Made by a program: the position numbers and the translations under genes. Below are positions 25,073 to 34,187 of a stretch of 64,000 bases of DNA, in pieces. Position 1 is the first letter of the stretch, and each line of letters starts with the position of its first letter. The stretch is from a bacterium (GTDB lineage: Bacteria > Zhuqueibacterota > Zhuqueibacteria > Residuimicrobiales > Krinioviventaceae): NCBI GenBank assembly GCA_029561455.1, contig JAKQIY010000030.1, positions 1-64,000 on the forward strand, in the 5' to 3' direction. The notes under the pieces are model-generated. The model saw only the letters and a program-made list of their open reading frames with translations, had not been told where the DNA came from and did not search any database.

Positions 25073-27418
25073 TTACCGGTTTTTTTTTGTCCATTTGCTC
25101 AACCTGGTGGGGCCTTCACCTACAGATTCCAACACATACAAAGTTTTCCCGTCGGGAGCCAGACCGATATTTTGCGGTACATGTAATGGGGGATTCCCGC
25201 CGCTGAGGTGTTCAACAGGATACCCGGTGCGGTCGAATATCGTGACTATACCGCGCTGGTTATGGACTGTATAGACATATTTGGATTTAAAAGTCTTAAT
25301 TCCCCCGGAACCGAAATCTACCGCGGGCAGGTCATCAGAACGCCAGAATCTGGCCCGGTTGACCTCTACAGCGCCGTTCCATTGCTGGATCGTGTTGGTA
25401 CTCATATCATTAATAAACACTGAAGACCCGTCTTCGAGTACCGCTATATCAAAACCGGCATGACCACCGCCCAAAGGACTACCATAGAGTTCTGTTCCCG
25501 CAGCATCCAGAATGTGCCAGCGGGTGGAACGACGTTCCAGAATAAACAGGTTGCCCCTGGCGTCACAATCCAGCGCTGTAGCTGCAAAAGTTAGTTTTAA
25601 ACCGGGTAATGCTGCGCCATCGGTGGTGTTGAACCTGTATATGTTAAAGGGGTATTGAGAATCAATAACGCATATTACCCCATCCGGTGTGCAAGTCATA
25701 CTAGAGATCGAAGACAACTGTAATGAATTTCCCAATTCATCGATTCCGGCTCGGAGTGGGGAAAATTTTGTTTCCGTTCCATCCGGCGTCATAATGACCA
25801 GTGGATTTTGTCCAGCACAGCCTGCCCAGATTTGGTTGTTATGATCAACCAAGACATCGGCCGGTTGCCAGATAACCGGGCCGAATTTACCGGCCGAGAG
25901 ATAATTTTCTTCCGGCAGCAGTATAGAAACCGACCAGACATCACTAAAGCCGAGATTGCGTTTCGGGTGCCCGGCGCTTTCATAGTAATTGTCCCAGGCA
26001 AATATGCGGTAACGAAAGTCCAACCCTGCTTTTTGCTGGGGTATTGCTTTATCGGTAATATACCAGTCCTGTGAATTTTTTATCCGGCTCATTTTAATTT
26101 GTGTGCCTTCGGTAGGCGGCCAGGTTCGGTCGTAGACGAGGTAAATGCCTTGTCCGTTTGAGCCGGTATTGTCATCGAAAACGCCGGAAGGATCAACGAT
26201 ATGTGCGGCAATTTTAAATTTCTTGTTTTGTCCGGTACGGTCGGGTATTGTTTTAACCTGGTCGATGGTTGGCCCCTGCGAATCGCCATAATATTTTTTC
26301 CAGGGTAGAGGCGCTGTGGCAGCAGGGTCTGTCCAAATTGTCTTGAGTGCGGCGCTGATGGCATAATCCGGACTATGATTGGGGCAAACCAGCGAATAAG
26401 AAAACAGAGCGCTGCCTTCGCTGGAAAGCTCCTGAGCCAGGGTGACCTGGCTGCGAATTTGGTCGCTGTTATCGCACATGATGCCGGGATATATATGGCG
26501 GTTATGAGCATTGACCAGGTGCTCCTGTAACATTCTTTGAAATTGCAGGTTATCGGTAGTATAGATCATGGGATAGATCACATCGACAATACCCTGCGCC
26601 AGCCAGTTATGACTGTCCTGCATAAAGACCTGCAATCCCCGGTTATAATCGCCCATTACGGAAGCGCTTAAAACCAGGTTCGGCTTGGCAGATTTCATAT
26701 CATTATATAAATCGGCAATAAAAGAACTGACCGCATCGCGGCGCCACTGGTTCCAGGTAAAAGGCCGGTCCGCCGGGGTTGTGCCGGTTTTAAGATTAAA
26801 CAGCTTGACGGATTCCGGATCATAAGAATAGGCATTGCCCGGAAAACGGACGTAATCCAGGTGCAGGCCATCTATATCATAATTTGTATACAGTTCACGG
26901 CATATTTTCAACAGGTATTCTTTTACCTGCGGGTGGGTTGGCGAAAGCCAAATATAATGAGAATTTAACTGTTGCGGATTGCCAAATTCATCGATCATAA
27001 ACCAGTCGCGATGGGTGTAATAGAGATGACTGGCGGGCGGCAGGTCAACGCCGCCCCAGCCGGGATAGACATTTATCCAGGCATGGCATTCTATATTACG
27101 TTCATGGGCTAGTTTTACGGCCAGTTGTAACGGATCCCATCCCGGATTCCGGAAATCGAATTCTTTTGACCAGCCTTCATAGTGCGAAGGATAAGCAACG
27201 GTAGCATTACCGCGCACCTGCAGCAAAATGACGTTAAAATTCAGATTACCGGCATTTTCAACAATTTTTTTAATATCATCAGGAGTTTTATAATCCCAGC
27301 GGGTTACCCACAAGGTACGGGTTTGGGCATCTGCACGGGGAAAAAGATTCCCGGTGAATACGAAAAATGTAATAACAAAAAGGAATAGAGTATTAATAAT
27401 CCGGGTCGTTTTCGGCAT
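25073..27418 (-). CDS. Secreted GHL10-type glycoside hydrolase with a C-terminal NHL-like propeller
   Basis: The protein has 781 residues with a signal peptide (1-31, ending FPRADA). Residues about 33-375 match the glycosyl hydrolase-like 10 (DUF187/YddW) barrel, with RTLWVTRWDYKTPDD at the start, CHAWINVYPGWGG and the signature DGLHLDYVRFPGN. Residues about 400-500 are a beta-sandwich, and residues about 520-781 form NHL-like propeller blades (PADVLVDHNNQIWAG, NIGLAPDGKTLYVLE). It probably acts on peptidoglycan or an extracellular glycan; the substrate is not known. Confidence 0.82.
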   Translation of the reverse strand: MPKTTRIINTLFLFVITFFVFTGNLFPRADAQTRTLWVTRWDYKTPDDIKKIVENAGNLNFNVILLQVRGNATVAYPSHYEGWSKEFDFRNPGWDPLQLAVKLAHERNIECHAWINVYPGWGGVDLPPASHLYYTHRDWFMIDEFGNPQQLNSHYIWLSPTHPQVKEYLLKICRELYTNYDIDGLHLDYVRFPGNAYSYDPESVKLFNLKTGTTPADRPFTWNQWRRDAVSSFIADLYNDMKSAKPNLVLSASVMGDYNRGLQVFMQDSHNWLAQGIVDVIYPMIYTTDNLQFQRMLQEHLVNAHNRHIYPGIMCDNSDQIRSQVTLAQELSSEGSALFSYSLVCPNHSPDYAISAALKTIWTDPAATAPLPWKKYYGDSQGPTIDQVKTIPDRTGQNKKFKIAAHIVDPSGVFDDNTGSNGQGIYLVYDRTWPPTEGTQIKMSRIKNSQDWYITDKAIPQQKAGLDFRYRIFAWDNYYESAGHPKRNLGFSDVWSVSILLPEENYLSAGKFGPVIWQPADVLVDHNNQIWAGCAGQNPLVIMTPDGTETKFSPLRAGIDELGNSLQLSSISSMTCTPDGVICVIDSQYPFNIYRFNTTDGAALPGLKLTFAATALDCDARGNLFILERRSTRWHILDAAGTELYGSPLGGGHAGFDIAVLEDGSSVFINDMSTNTIQQWNGAVEVNRARFWRSDDLPAVDFGSGGIKTFKSKYVYTVHNQRGIVTIFDRTGYPVEHLSGGNPPLHVPQNIGLAPDGKTLYVLESVGEGPTRLSKWTKKNR

Positions 27419-27821
27419 ACATGCTATGGTTATGTAAGGTACAGTTTTTTTATACTTTATGTATATAAAAAACCATTATTCAAAGTCAATCACTATTTAA
27501 TTTTAACATATTTTTGTACATCTGTGCAGGTGTAACAGCAATGAATATGCCAAATACAATTTCGGCATGTGCTGGGCTTGTTTATCAGGATCAGTAATAC
27601 TTTTTTTCAGTATAATCGACCTGAAAGAGAATATAATATTCTATCATTATTGTAGCAAGATATTTTTCTATTGATAGACAATATATTATAAATTTATGGA
27701 TAATTCCCCGTAGCTTTTATAAAATGTTTTCACTCTTGACAAATTGGCATATCTCTCGTATATTGTGTCACAAATTCCACTCGGTGATTACAATTAATTA
27801 TATCGGAAAGTATCTGGATTC
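27419..27821. other. Divergent intergenic region upstream of uvrB
   Basis: This AT-rich sequence contains the uvrB promoter (27736-27764). The rest shows no gene, repeat word or clear operator. Confidence 0.55.
27736..27764 (+). promoter_or_regulatory. Sigma-70-type promoter of uvrB
   Basis: A consensus TTGACA (27736-27741), a 17-base spacer and TATATT (27759-27764) lie about 58 bases before the uvrB start. No LexA-type palindrome is evident over it. Confidence 0.75.
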
Positions 27822-29876
27822 ATGAGTGTATTCAAACTAGTATCCGATTTTACCATGCTGGGCGACCAGGCTGACGCCGTTGAGCAATTAAGCAAAGAAT
27901 TGGCGCGCGGAACCCGCCACCAGACATTGCTGGGCATTACCGGCAGCGGCAAAACTTTTACAATGGCTAATGTTATAGCTCGCTATGGTCGGCCGGCTCT
28001 GGTCATTTCTCACAATAAAACCCTGGCAGCGCAGTTGTATGGCGAATTTCGCGGTTTTTTCCCGGAAAATGCGGTTGAATATTTTATCAGTTATTATGAT
28101 TATTACCAGCCTGAAGCGTATGTCGCCTCTACCGATACTTATATAGAAAAAGATACTTCCATTAATGACGAAATCGACCGGCTGCGGTTAAAAGCCACCA
28201 GTTCGCTGCTTTCCCGCCAGGATGTGATCATCATTGCTTCGGTTTCCTGCATTTATGGCCTGGGCTCGCCGGAAATATGGAAAGATATGTTGTTGTTCCT
28301 GCATACCGGCCAGCATATAGATCGTAATACTATATTACAAAAACTGGTGGAAATTCATTATACGCGCAATGATATTGCTTTTGAACGCAGCACCTTTCGG
28401 GTGCGGGGCGATGTGATCGAACTGATCCCGGCTTATGAAAAAGAGGCGATCCGTATCGAGATGTTTGGCGATGAAATTGAACAGTTGAGTATTGTCGATG
28501 TGGTCTCCGGTCAGGTTATTAATAGGCTGCCCGGTGTGGCAATCTATCCCGCCAAGCATTTCATCACCCCATATCCCCGGTTACAGGCCGCTATAGATAA
28601 TATCAAAGTGGAACTGGAAGAGCAACTGGCAAAATTCCGCAGCCAGGGCAAATTGCTGGAGGCGCAGCGTCTGGAATCGCGTACCAATTATGATTTGGAA
28701 ATGATGATTGAAATTGGTTATTGCTCGGGCATTGAGAATTATTCGCGGCATCTGTCCGGCCGACAGCCCGGTGAACGGCCATCGACGCTGATCGACTATT
28801 TCCCGGAAGATTTTTTAATGATCATCGACGAATCGCACGCCACGGTACCGCAATTGCAAGCCATGTATCACGGCGACCGGTCGCGCAAGGAGAATCTTAT
28901 TGAATACGGTTTCCGGCTGCCCTCGGCGTTGGATAACCGTCCCCTCACTTTTAAAGAATTTGAAGCTATTCCCAAAAAGCTGGTTTATGTATCGGCTACA
29001 CCGGCGGAATATGAATTACAGCAATCGCAGGGCGTTGTGGTTGAACAGATCATCCGCCCCACCGGGCTGATGGATCCGGAAATAGTCGTCCGCCCGGTCA
29101 AAGGCCAGATAGACGATCTCATCAATGAAATAAATATCCGCGCCGGGCGCCAGGAGCGTGTATTAGTTACTACCTTGACCAAGAGAATGTCTGAGGATTT
29201 GACCGATTACCTGGCTGGCATCGGCATCCGGGTGCGTTACCTGCATTCCGAAATCGAGGCGCTGGATCGGGTCGTGTTGCTGCGCGATCTGCGGCTTGGT
29301 GAATTTGATGTGCTGGTCGGCATTAATCTGCTGCGCGAGGGCCTTGACCTGCCCGAGGTATCGCTGGTTGCCATTCTGGATGCGGACAAGGAAGGCTTTT
29401 TACGATCTGAACGTTCTCTGATTCAAACCGCCGGCCGGGCGGCCCGCAATGTATCGGGACAGGTGATTTTTTATGCGGACAAGATCACCGATTCCATGCG
29501 CCGCGCGATTGATGAAACCAAACGCCGACGACTTATTCAGGCGGAGTATAATGAAAAGCATAATATTACCCCGACTACTATTTACAAATCCATTGAAGCG
29601 GTGATGGGCGCCACCAGGGTCGCCGATTCAAGGCCGGAACCTTATGGAACAAAGAAAAAGAGCGCCGACGAGGATTATCTGGAACAATGGAAGAAATTGA
29701 CCCTGGAAGAAAAGCAGGAATTTTTAATGCAGCTTGAGCAGCAAATGTTCCAGGCGGCGGCGGAAATGGAGTTTGAGAAAGCGGCGGAATTCCGCGACCG
29801 TATCGAGCTGCTGGACGGCAATAACGGGCCGGTTAAACAAAAATATGCCCGCAAAGGCCGGTATGATAAAAAGTAA
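27822..29876 (+). CDS. uvrB: Excinuclease ABC subunit B
   Basis: This 684-residue UvrB is full length. It receives damaged DNA from UvrA, verifies the lesion by strand separation and loads UvrC for incision. Visible landmarks are the Walker A GITGSGKT (about residue 40), the beta-hairpin region [11 protein letters not shown], the DESHATV box, [18 protein letters not shown] near residue 545, and the C-terminal UVR domain ([17 protein letters not shown]) that contacts UvrC. It has its own promoter. Confidence 0.97.
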   Translation: MSVFKLVSDFTMLGDQADAVEQLSKELARGTRHQTLLGITGSGKTFTMANVIARYGRPALVISHNKTLAAQLYGEFRGFFPENAVEYFISYYDYYQPEAYVASTDTYIEKDTSINDEIDRLRLKATSSLLSRQDVIIIASVSCIYGLGSPEIWKDMLLFLHTGQHIDRNTILQKLVEIHYTRNDIAFERSTFRVRGDVIELIPAYEKEAIRIEMFGDEIEQLSIVDVVSGQVINRLPGVAIYPAKHFITPYPRLQAAIDNIKVELEEQLAKFRSQGKLLEAQRLESRTNYDLEMMIEIGYCSGIENYSRHLSGRQPGERPSTLIDYFPEDFLMIIDESHATVPQLQAMYHGDRSRKENLIEYGFRLPSALDNRPLTFKEFEAIPKKLVYVSATPAEYELQQSQGVVVEQIIRPTGLMDPEIVVRPVKGQIDDLINEINIRAGRQERVLVTTLTKRMSEDLTDYLAGIGIRVRYLHSEIEALDRVVLLRDLRLGEFDVLVGINLLREGLDLPEVSLVAILDADKEGFLRSERSLIQTAGRAARNVSGQVIFYADKITDSMRRAIDETKRRRLIQAEYNEKHNITPTTIYKSIEAVMGATRVADSRPEPYGTKKKSADEDYLEQWKKLTLEEKQEFLMQLEQQMFQAAAEMEFEKAAEFRDRIELLDGNNGPVKQKYARKGRYDKK

Positions 29877-30032
29877 AATGATATTTGAACTTTTAAGGTG
29901 GTTGGGAATATAAATATTTTATTGGATGAGTTATACCCCCAATAATTATTAGAGTTAAAATGATAAATTTTTGAATTATTGCCGGAGTTGCTGGCAGAGT
30001 TACCATGTGATTATCAAGTAAAAAGGATAAAA

Positions 30033-31313
30033 ATGAACGTTCTGGTTATAGGAAGCGGCGGCCGCGAACATGCGCTGGTATGGAAACTGAAACAAAGCAA
30101 GCTGGTCACCACAGTTTTTTGTGCACCGGGAAACGCCGGTATTGCCATGGAAGCGCAGTGTGTCGATATCGATGCAACCGATATAAACGGACTGCTCCGC
30201 TTTGCCCGCGATACAAAAATTGATTTTACGGTTGTCGGCCCGGAAGCGCCGCTGGTTATTGGTATTGTCGATGAATTTGAAAAGAATGGCATGCCCATTT
30301 TTGGCCCCAGCCAAAAAGCCGCAGAACTGGAGGGCAGCAAGGTATTTATGAAATACCTGCTGGAAAAGTATGATATTCCGACTGCACAATACCGGGTTTT
30401 TAAAGAATATGAGGATGCGGTTGCTTTTATAAAAAATACCGGGATTCCTGTGGTCGTTAAAGCGGACGGCCTGGCTGCCGGCAAGGGCGCCATTGTGTGC
30501 AATAACCGGCAGGAAGCTTTTGATGCGCTCGATATAATCATGAAGAAACGCGCCTTTGGTGATGCCGGTAACCAGGTTATTATCGAAGAATGTTTGCAGG
30601 GATACGAAGTCTCGGTGCTGGCAATAGCCGATGGCGAAGATTTGATCTATCTTGCCCCGGCGCAGGATCATAAACGGATCCTCGATAATGATGAAGGGCC
30701 CAATACCGGTGGAATGGGCGCTTATGCCCCGGCGCCGCAGATCACCCCGGAATTAATGATGCGTATTCATCATGAGATCATGTTGCCCACTCTTAAAGGT
30801 ATGGCGCTGGAAGACCGCCCCTATAAAGGCGTGCTCTATGCCGGGCTTATGATCACAGCGAGCGGCCCTAAAGTATTGGAATATAACTGCCGTTTTGGCG
30901 ATCCCGAAACGCAGGCAATTCTACCGTTGACCAAAAGCGACCTGCTGCAAGCTATGATGGCCGCGCGCGATGGGATGTTAAAGGATATGGAGTGGGAAAA
31001 TCATCCCGGCGCGGCGGTATGTGTGGTGATTGCGTCCGGCGGCTACCCCGGCCATTATGAAAAAGGCAAGCCGATACTGGGACTCGATAGCCGGATCGAT
31101 GATAATATTATGGTTTTTCACGCCGGAACCAGGTGGGAGGGTGAGAACATTGTTACCTCCGGCGGGCGGGTTCTGGGTGTAACTGCGGTAGGCAACACCA
31201 TAAAAGAAGCAATTAATTCTGTTTATAAAGCAGTAGGGAAAATTGCCTTTGACGGCGCTTATTATCGTAAAGACATTGGCGCCAAGGCGGTAAAATATCA
31301 GGAGACGCTATGA
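30033..31313 (+). CDS. purD: Phosphoribosylamine--glycine ligase
   Basis: This 426-residue ATP-grasp enzyme makes glycinamide ribonucleotide, the second step of purine synthesis. The start MNVLVIGSGGREHAL is the family N-terminus and has AAAAGG upstream; an earlier in-frame start at 29979 is not needed. Other signatures are VKADGLAAGKGA, GPNTGGMGAYAPAP and CRFGDPETQ. Its TGA stop overlaps the next ATG. Confidence 0.96.
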   Translation: MNVLVIGSGGREHALVWKLKQSKLVTTVFCAPGNAGIAMEAQCVDIDATDINGLLRFARDTKIDFTVVGPEAPLVIGIVDEFEKNGMPIFGPSQKAAELEGSKVFMKYLLEKYDIPTAQYRVFKEYEDAVAFIKNTGIPVVVKADGLAAGKGAIVCNNRQEAFDALDIIMKKRAFGDAGNQVIIEECLQGYEVSVLAIADGEDLIYLAPAQDHKRILDNDEGPNTGGMGAYAPAPQITPELMMRIHHEIMLPTLKGMALEDRPYKGVLYAGLMITASGPKVLEYNCRFGDPETQAILPLTKSDLLQAMMAARDGMLKDMEWENHPGAAVCVVIASGGYPGHYEKGKPILGLDSRIDDNIMVFHAGTRWEGENIVTSGGRVLGVTAVGNTIKEAINSVYKAVGKIAFDGAYYRKDIGAKAVKYQETL

Positions 31314-32236
31314 AAATACTGGTAACAGGTGGAGCAGGATTTATCGGTTCCAATATTGTCGATGCATATATAAATGCCGGGCATGAGGTGGTGGTCATTG
31401 ACGACCTTTCCACCGGGCGCATTCAAAATGTTAATTCCAAAGCCGAGTTTATTTGCGCCAATATTCAGGATATGGAAGTAGCCGAGTCTTTTTTACGTCA
31501 CAAATTCGATGTGGTCAACCACCAGGCCGCGCAAATGGATGTGCGCCGCTCGGTTGAAGACCCGATCTATGATGCGAAAAACAATGTGCTCGGCTTTATC
31601 AATATTTTACAAAACTGCGCCAAGACCGGGGTAAAAAAAGTGATCTTTTCCTCCTCCGGCGGCGCTATCTATGGCGAACAGGATTATTTCCCCGCTGATG
31701 AAGAACACAAGTTGCAGCCTTGTAGCCCTTATGGCATTACCAAATTAGTGGGTGAAAAATACCTGTTTTTTTATGCACAGAATTATGGATTAAAATACAT
31801 AGCTCTGCGTTACGCAAACGTGTATGGTCCGCGTCAAAATCCACATGGTGAGGCCGGCGTGGTTGCCATTTTTACCCGCATGCTGCTAAAAAATCAACAG
31901 CCGGTTATTAACGGCAACGGCGAGCAAACCCGTGACTTTGTGTTTGTTCAGGATGTCGTGCGCGCCAATGTGCTGGCGCTTGAGCAGAAGGACAGTAATA
32001 TATTTAATGTCGGTACATCAAAAGAAACAACCATCAATGAATTGTATCGTATTCTTTTGAAAAAAACCGGTTCGGCGTTGATAGAAAAACATGGCCCCGG
32101 CAAAGAAGGCGAACAATTCCGCAGTGTTATTGCATATAACAAAGCGCAAAAGCTCATGGGGTGGTCGCCCCGCTATGATATTGAAAAAGGACTGGAAGAG
32201 ACTGTTGCTTATTTTCGTAAAAATGAAGTGGATTAA
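31310..32236 (+). CDS. NAD-dependent nucleotide-sugar epimerase/dehydratase (GalE-like)
   Basis: This 308-residue extended short-chain dehydrogenase has the NAD-binding VTGGAGFIGSN, the catalytic Ser in SSSGGAIYGE and the YxxxK pair in YGITKLVGEK. It probably epimerises a UDP-sugar for surface polysaccharide synthesis; GalE-type activity is likely but not certain. It overlaps purD by four bases (ATGA) and precedes a regulator and lptE, which fits an envelope role. Confidence 0.85.
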   Translation: MKILVTGGAGFIGSNIVDAYINAGHEVVVIDDLSTGRIQNVNSKAEFICANIQDMEVAESFLRHKFDVVNHQAAQMDVRRSVEDPIYDAKNNVLGFINILQNCAKTGVKKVIFSSSGGAIYGEQDYFPADEEHKLQPCSPYGITKLVGEKYLFFYAQNYGLKYIALRYANVYGPRQNPHGEAGVVAIFTRMLLKNQQPVINGNGEQTRDFVFVQDVVRANVLALEQKDSNIFNVGTSKETTINELYRILLKKTGSALIEKHGPGKEGEQFRSVIAYNKAQKLMGWSPRYDIEKGLEETVAYFRKNEVD

Positions 32237-32254
32237 GTTACCCGGAGAAATTAA

Positions 32255-33457
32255 TTGCCTGTAAACCGGCCGACAAGTATCAATGAGAATATGGAATTTG
32301 AATCCTGGCGCGCCTGGCAAAAGGAAAGCGGCATTTTGGGTAATTCCGAACCGGTGCGCCGGATGCTGGAAACAATTGCGCAAGTCGCTGCGACGGATAT
32401 ATCGGTGCTTATCTCTGGTGAAAGCGGTACAGGCAAAGAACTGGTCGCCAGGGCTGTGCATCTGCGCAGCAAGCGGCATGATGCACCTCTGATAACCGTC
32501 AATTGCGGGGCGATTCCGGAGGGTATTCTCGAGTCGGAATTGTTCGGCCACGAAAAAGGTTCGTTCACCGGCGCAATCGGACCGCGTAAAGGTTACTTTG
32601 AACTGGCCGATACCGGCAGTATTTTTCTGGATGAAATTGGTGAGTTACCGACCTCTATCCAGGTTAAATTACTGCGGGTTTTGGAAAACCGTGAATTCCT
32701 GCGCGTTGGCGGCTCCGAATTGCACAAGGTGAATGTGCGCTTTATTGCCGCCACCAACCGGGACCTGGAGCAGGAAGTACACAAGGGTAATTTTCGCGAG
32801 GATCTTTTCTATCGCCTTAACGCCATTCACATTCATGTCCCGGCGTTACGCGAACGCCGCGAAGATATTCCCCTGCTGGCAAAAAAATTTGCCGCCGATT
32901 TTTGCCGCGAAAATTTGATCGAGTTTGAGGGCTTTACAGAAGACGCTTTGTTCCGAATGCAGGACTATCATTGGCCGGGTAACATCCGCGAATTAAAAAA
33001 TATAGTTGAACAAATGATCGTCCTGGAGCGAGGACGACAGATTACAGAGCACGGCCTGGAAAAGTATATCAAATTTCAGGATCCAATGGATAAACGCTTG
33101 CCTGTGCCCTTGCAAAAGCCCAGGGATGAGGTGGAAAAAGAGTTTTTAATCCGTGTCTTGCTGGAAATAAAAAGTGAAATTGCCCAGCTACGCGAACTGA
33201 TCATGGCAGGTTCTACCAATCATTACCGCCTTGGCGCGTGGCGTGGCGAACTGACTGAAGATATACAAGATGTTGAAGATTTTTACAACAACAATGAACA
33301 GGATAAATCTGTGGCGGATATGGAACGGGAAATGATCCGTTCCACTTTAATTAAAAGCGGCTGGAATAAACGCAAGGCCGCAAAAATACTGGGTTTGAGC
33401 GAACGGACTTTGTATCGAAAAATTAATCAATACAGGTTGCGCGATGATGATTTTTAA
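32255..33457 (+). CDS. Sigma-54-dependent transcriptional activator without a receiver domain
   Basis: The 400-residue protein begins almost directly with the AAA+ domain (residues 25-265): Walker A GESGTGKE, the sigma-54 contact loop GSFTGA and Walker B SIFLDEIGE. The C-terminus has a Fis-type helix-turn-helix (KRKAAKILGLSERTLYRKI). No receiver, GAF or PAS input domain is present, so activity must be set by binding partners or expression level. The start is TTG 32255 with GGAG seven bases upstream; the ATG at 32291 is an alternative. The gene overlaps lptE. Confidence 0.9.
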   Translation: MPVNRPTSINENMEFESWRAWQKESGILGNSEPVRRMLETIAQVAATDISVLISGESGTGKELVARAVHLRSKRHDAPLITVNCGAIPEGILESELFGHEKGSFTGAIGPRKGYFELADTGSIFLDEIGELPTSIQVKLLRVLENREFLRVGGSELHKVNVRFIAATNRDLEQEVHKGNFREDLFYRLNAIHIHVPALRERREDIPLLAKKFAADFCRENLIEFEGFTEDALFRMQDYHWPGNIRELKNIVEQMIVLERGRQITEHGLEKYIKFQDPMDKRLPVPLQKPRDEVEKEFLIRVLLEIKSEIAQLRELIMAGSTNHYRLGAWRGELTEDIQDVEDFYNNNEQDKSVADMEREMIRSTLIKSGWNKRKAAKILGLSERTLYRKINQYRLRDDDF

Positions 33458-33959
33458 TAAAATTTTTAGAAAAACAATGTTGTTGGCTTTTACTGGTGCG
33501 TTTCTTGCAAACGTAAATTGCGGATTTTACTCTTTTTCCGGCTCTCTGCCACCGCATTTAAATACGGTGGCAATACCGTTAATTGAGAATAAAACCGCTG
33601 AATTTGGTATCTCTGAAGAATTGACCGATATTGTTATTGAAAAATTTACCCGAGATGGTTCGCTGAAAATTGCCGACCGCAGCGACGCCGATGTGCTGGT
33701 CGAAGGCTCGATTATTCGTATTGACGACAGCGCCGGCGCTTTCTCGCGCGATGAAGAAGTGCAGGAGATCAAAGTTAATCTCACCGTCAAGATAAAATGT
33801 ACCGATATGGTCAAGCGTCAGGTGATGTGGGACGAACGGATAACGTTATTTGGCTCCTACGATCCTGCTGAAGGCGCCGATGGCCGGGCCGGCGCTATTA
33901 CCGAGGCTATTGAAAAGATCAGCGAGGAAATTCTGAATAAAACTGTATCGGGATGGTAA
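33444..33959 (+). CDS. lptE: LPS-assembly lipoprotein LptE-like
   Basis: The protein has 171 residues with a lipoprotein signal (VNCGFYSF; lipid-bearing Cys near residue 27). The family pattern LPPHLNTVAIPLIENKTAEFGI follows, then ADVLVEGSII. LptE plugs the LptD barrel that inserts LPS in the outer membrane. LptD is not in this window. The start overlaps the sigma-54 activator by 14 bases, implying coupled expression. Confidence 0.83.
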   Translation: MMIFNKIFRKTMLLAFTGAFLANVNCGFYSFSGSLPPHLNTVAIPLIENKTAEFGISEELTDIVIEKFTRDGSLKIADRSDADVLVEGSIIRIDDSAGAFSRDEEVQEIKVNLTVKIKCTDMVKRQVMWDERITLFGSYDPAEGADGRAGAITEAIEKISEEILNKTVSGW

Positions 33960-34187
33960 TGTCGTTTTATTTTGTTATAAATAATAATTTTATGAGACTC
34001 TTGATCAGGCCATTAAAAATCAGTTTCACATAAAAATAATTACGTTTTAATTCTTCCGGTTTTTACTATTTTTACACATATTTGCATGTTCATATTATGA
34101 ATTATATGCACTAAATTATTGTTTTCATATAAGAAAAATCATATATTATAATGACTATTCTGACATTCTGATAAATGGAGTTGTTTT

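Noticed and set aside
30000-30671. Minus-strand frame of 223 codons
   Set aside because: It is antisense to purD, which is complete and well supported.
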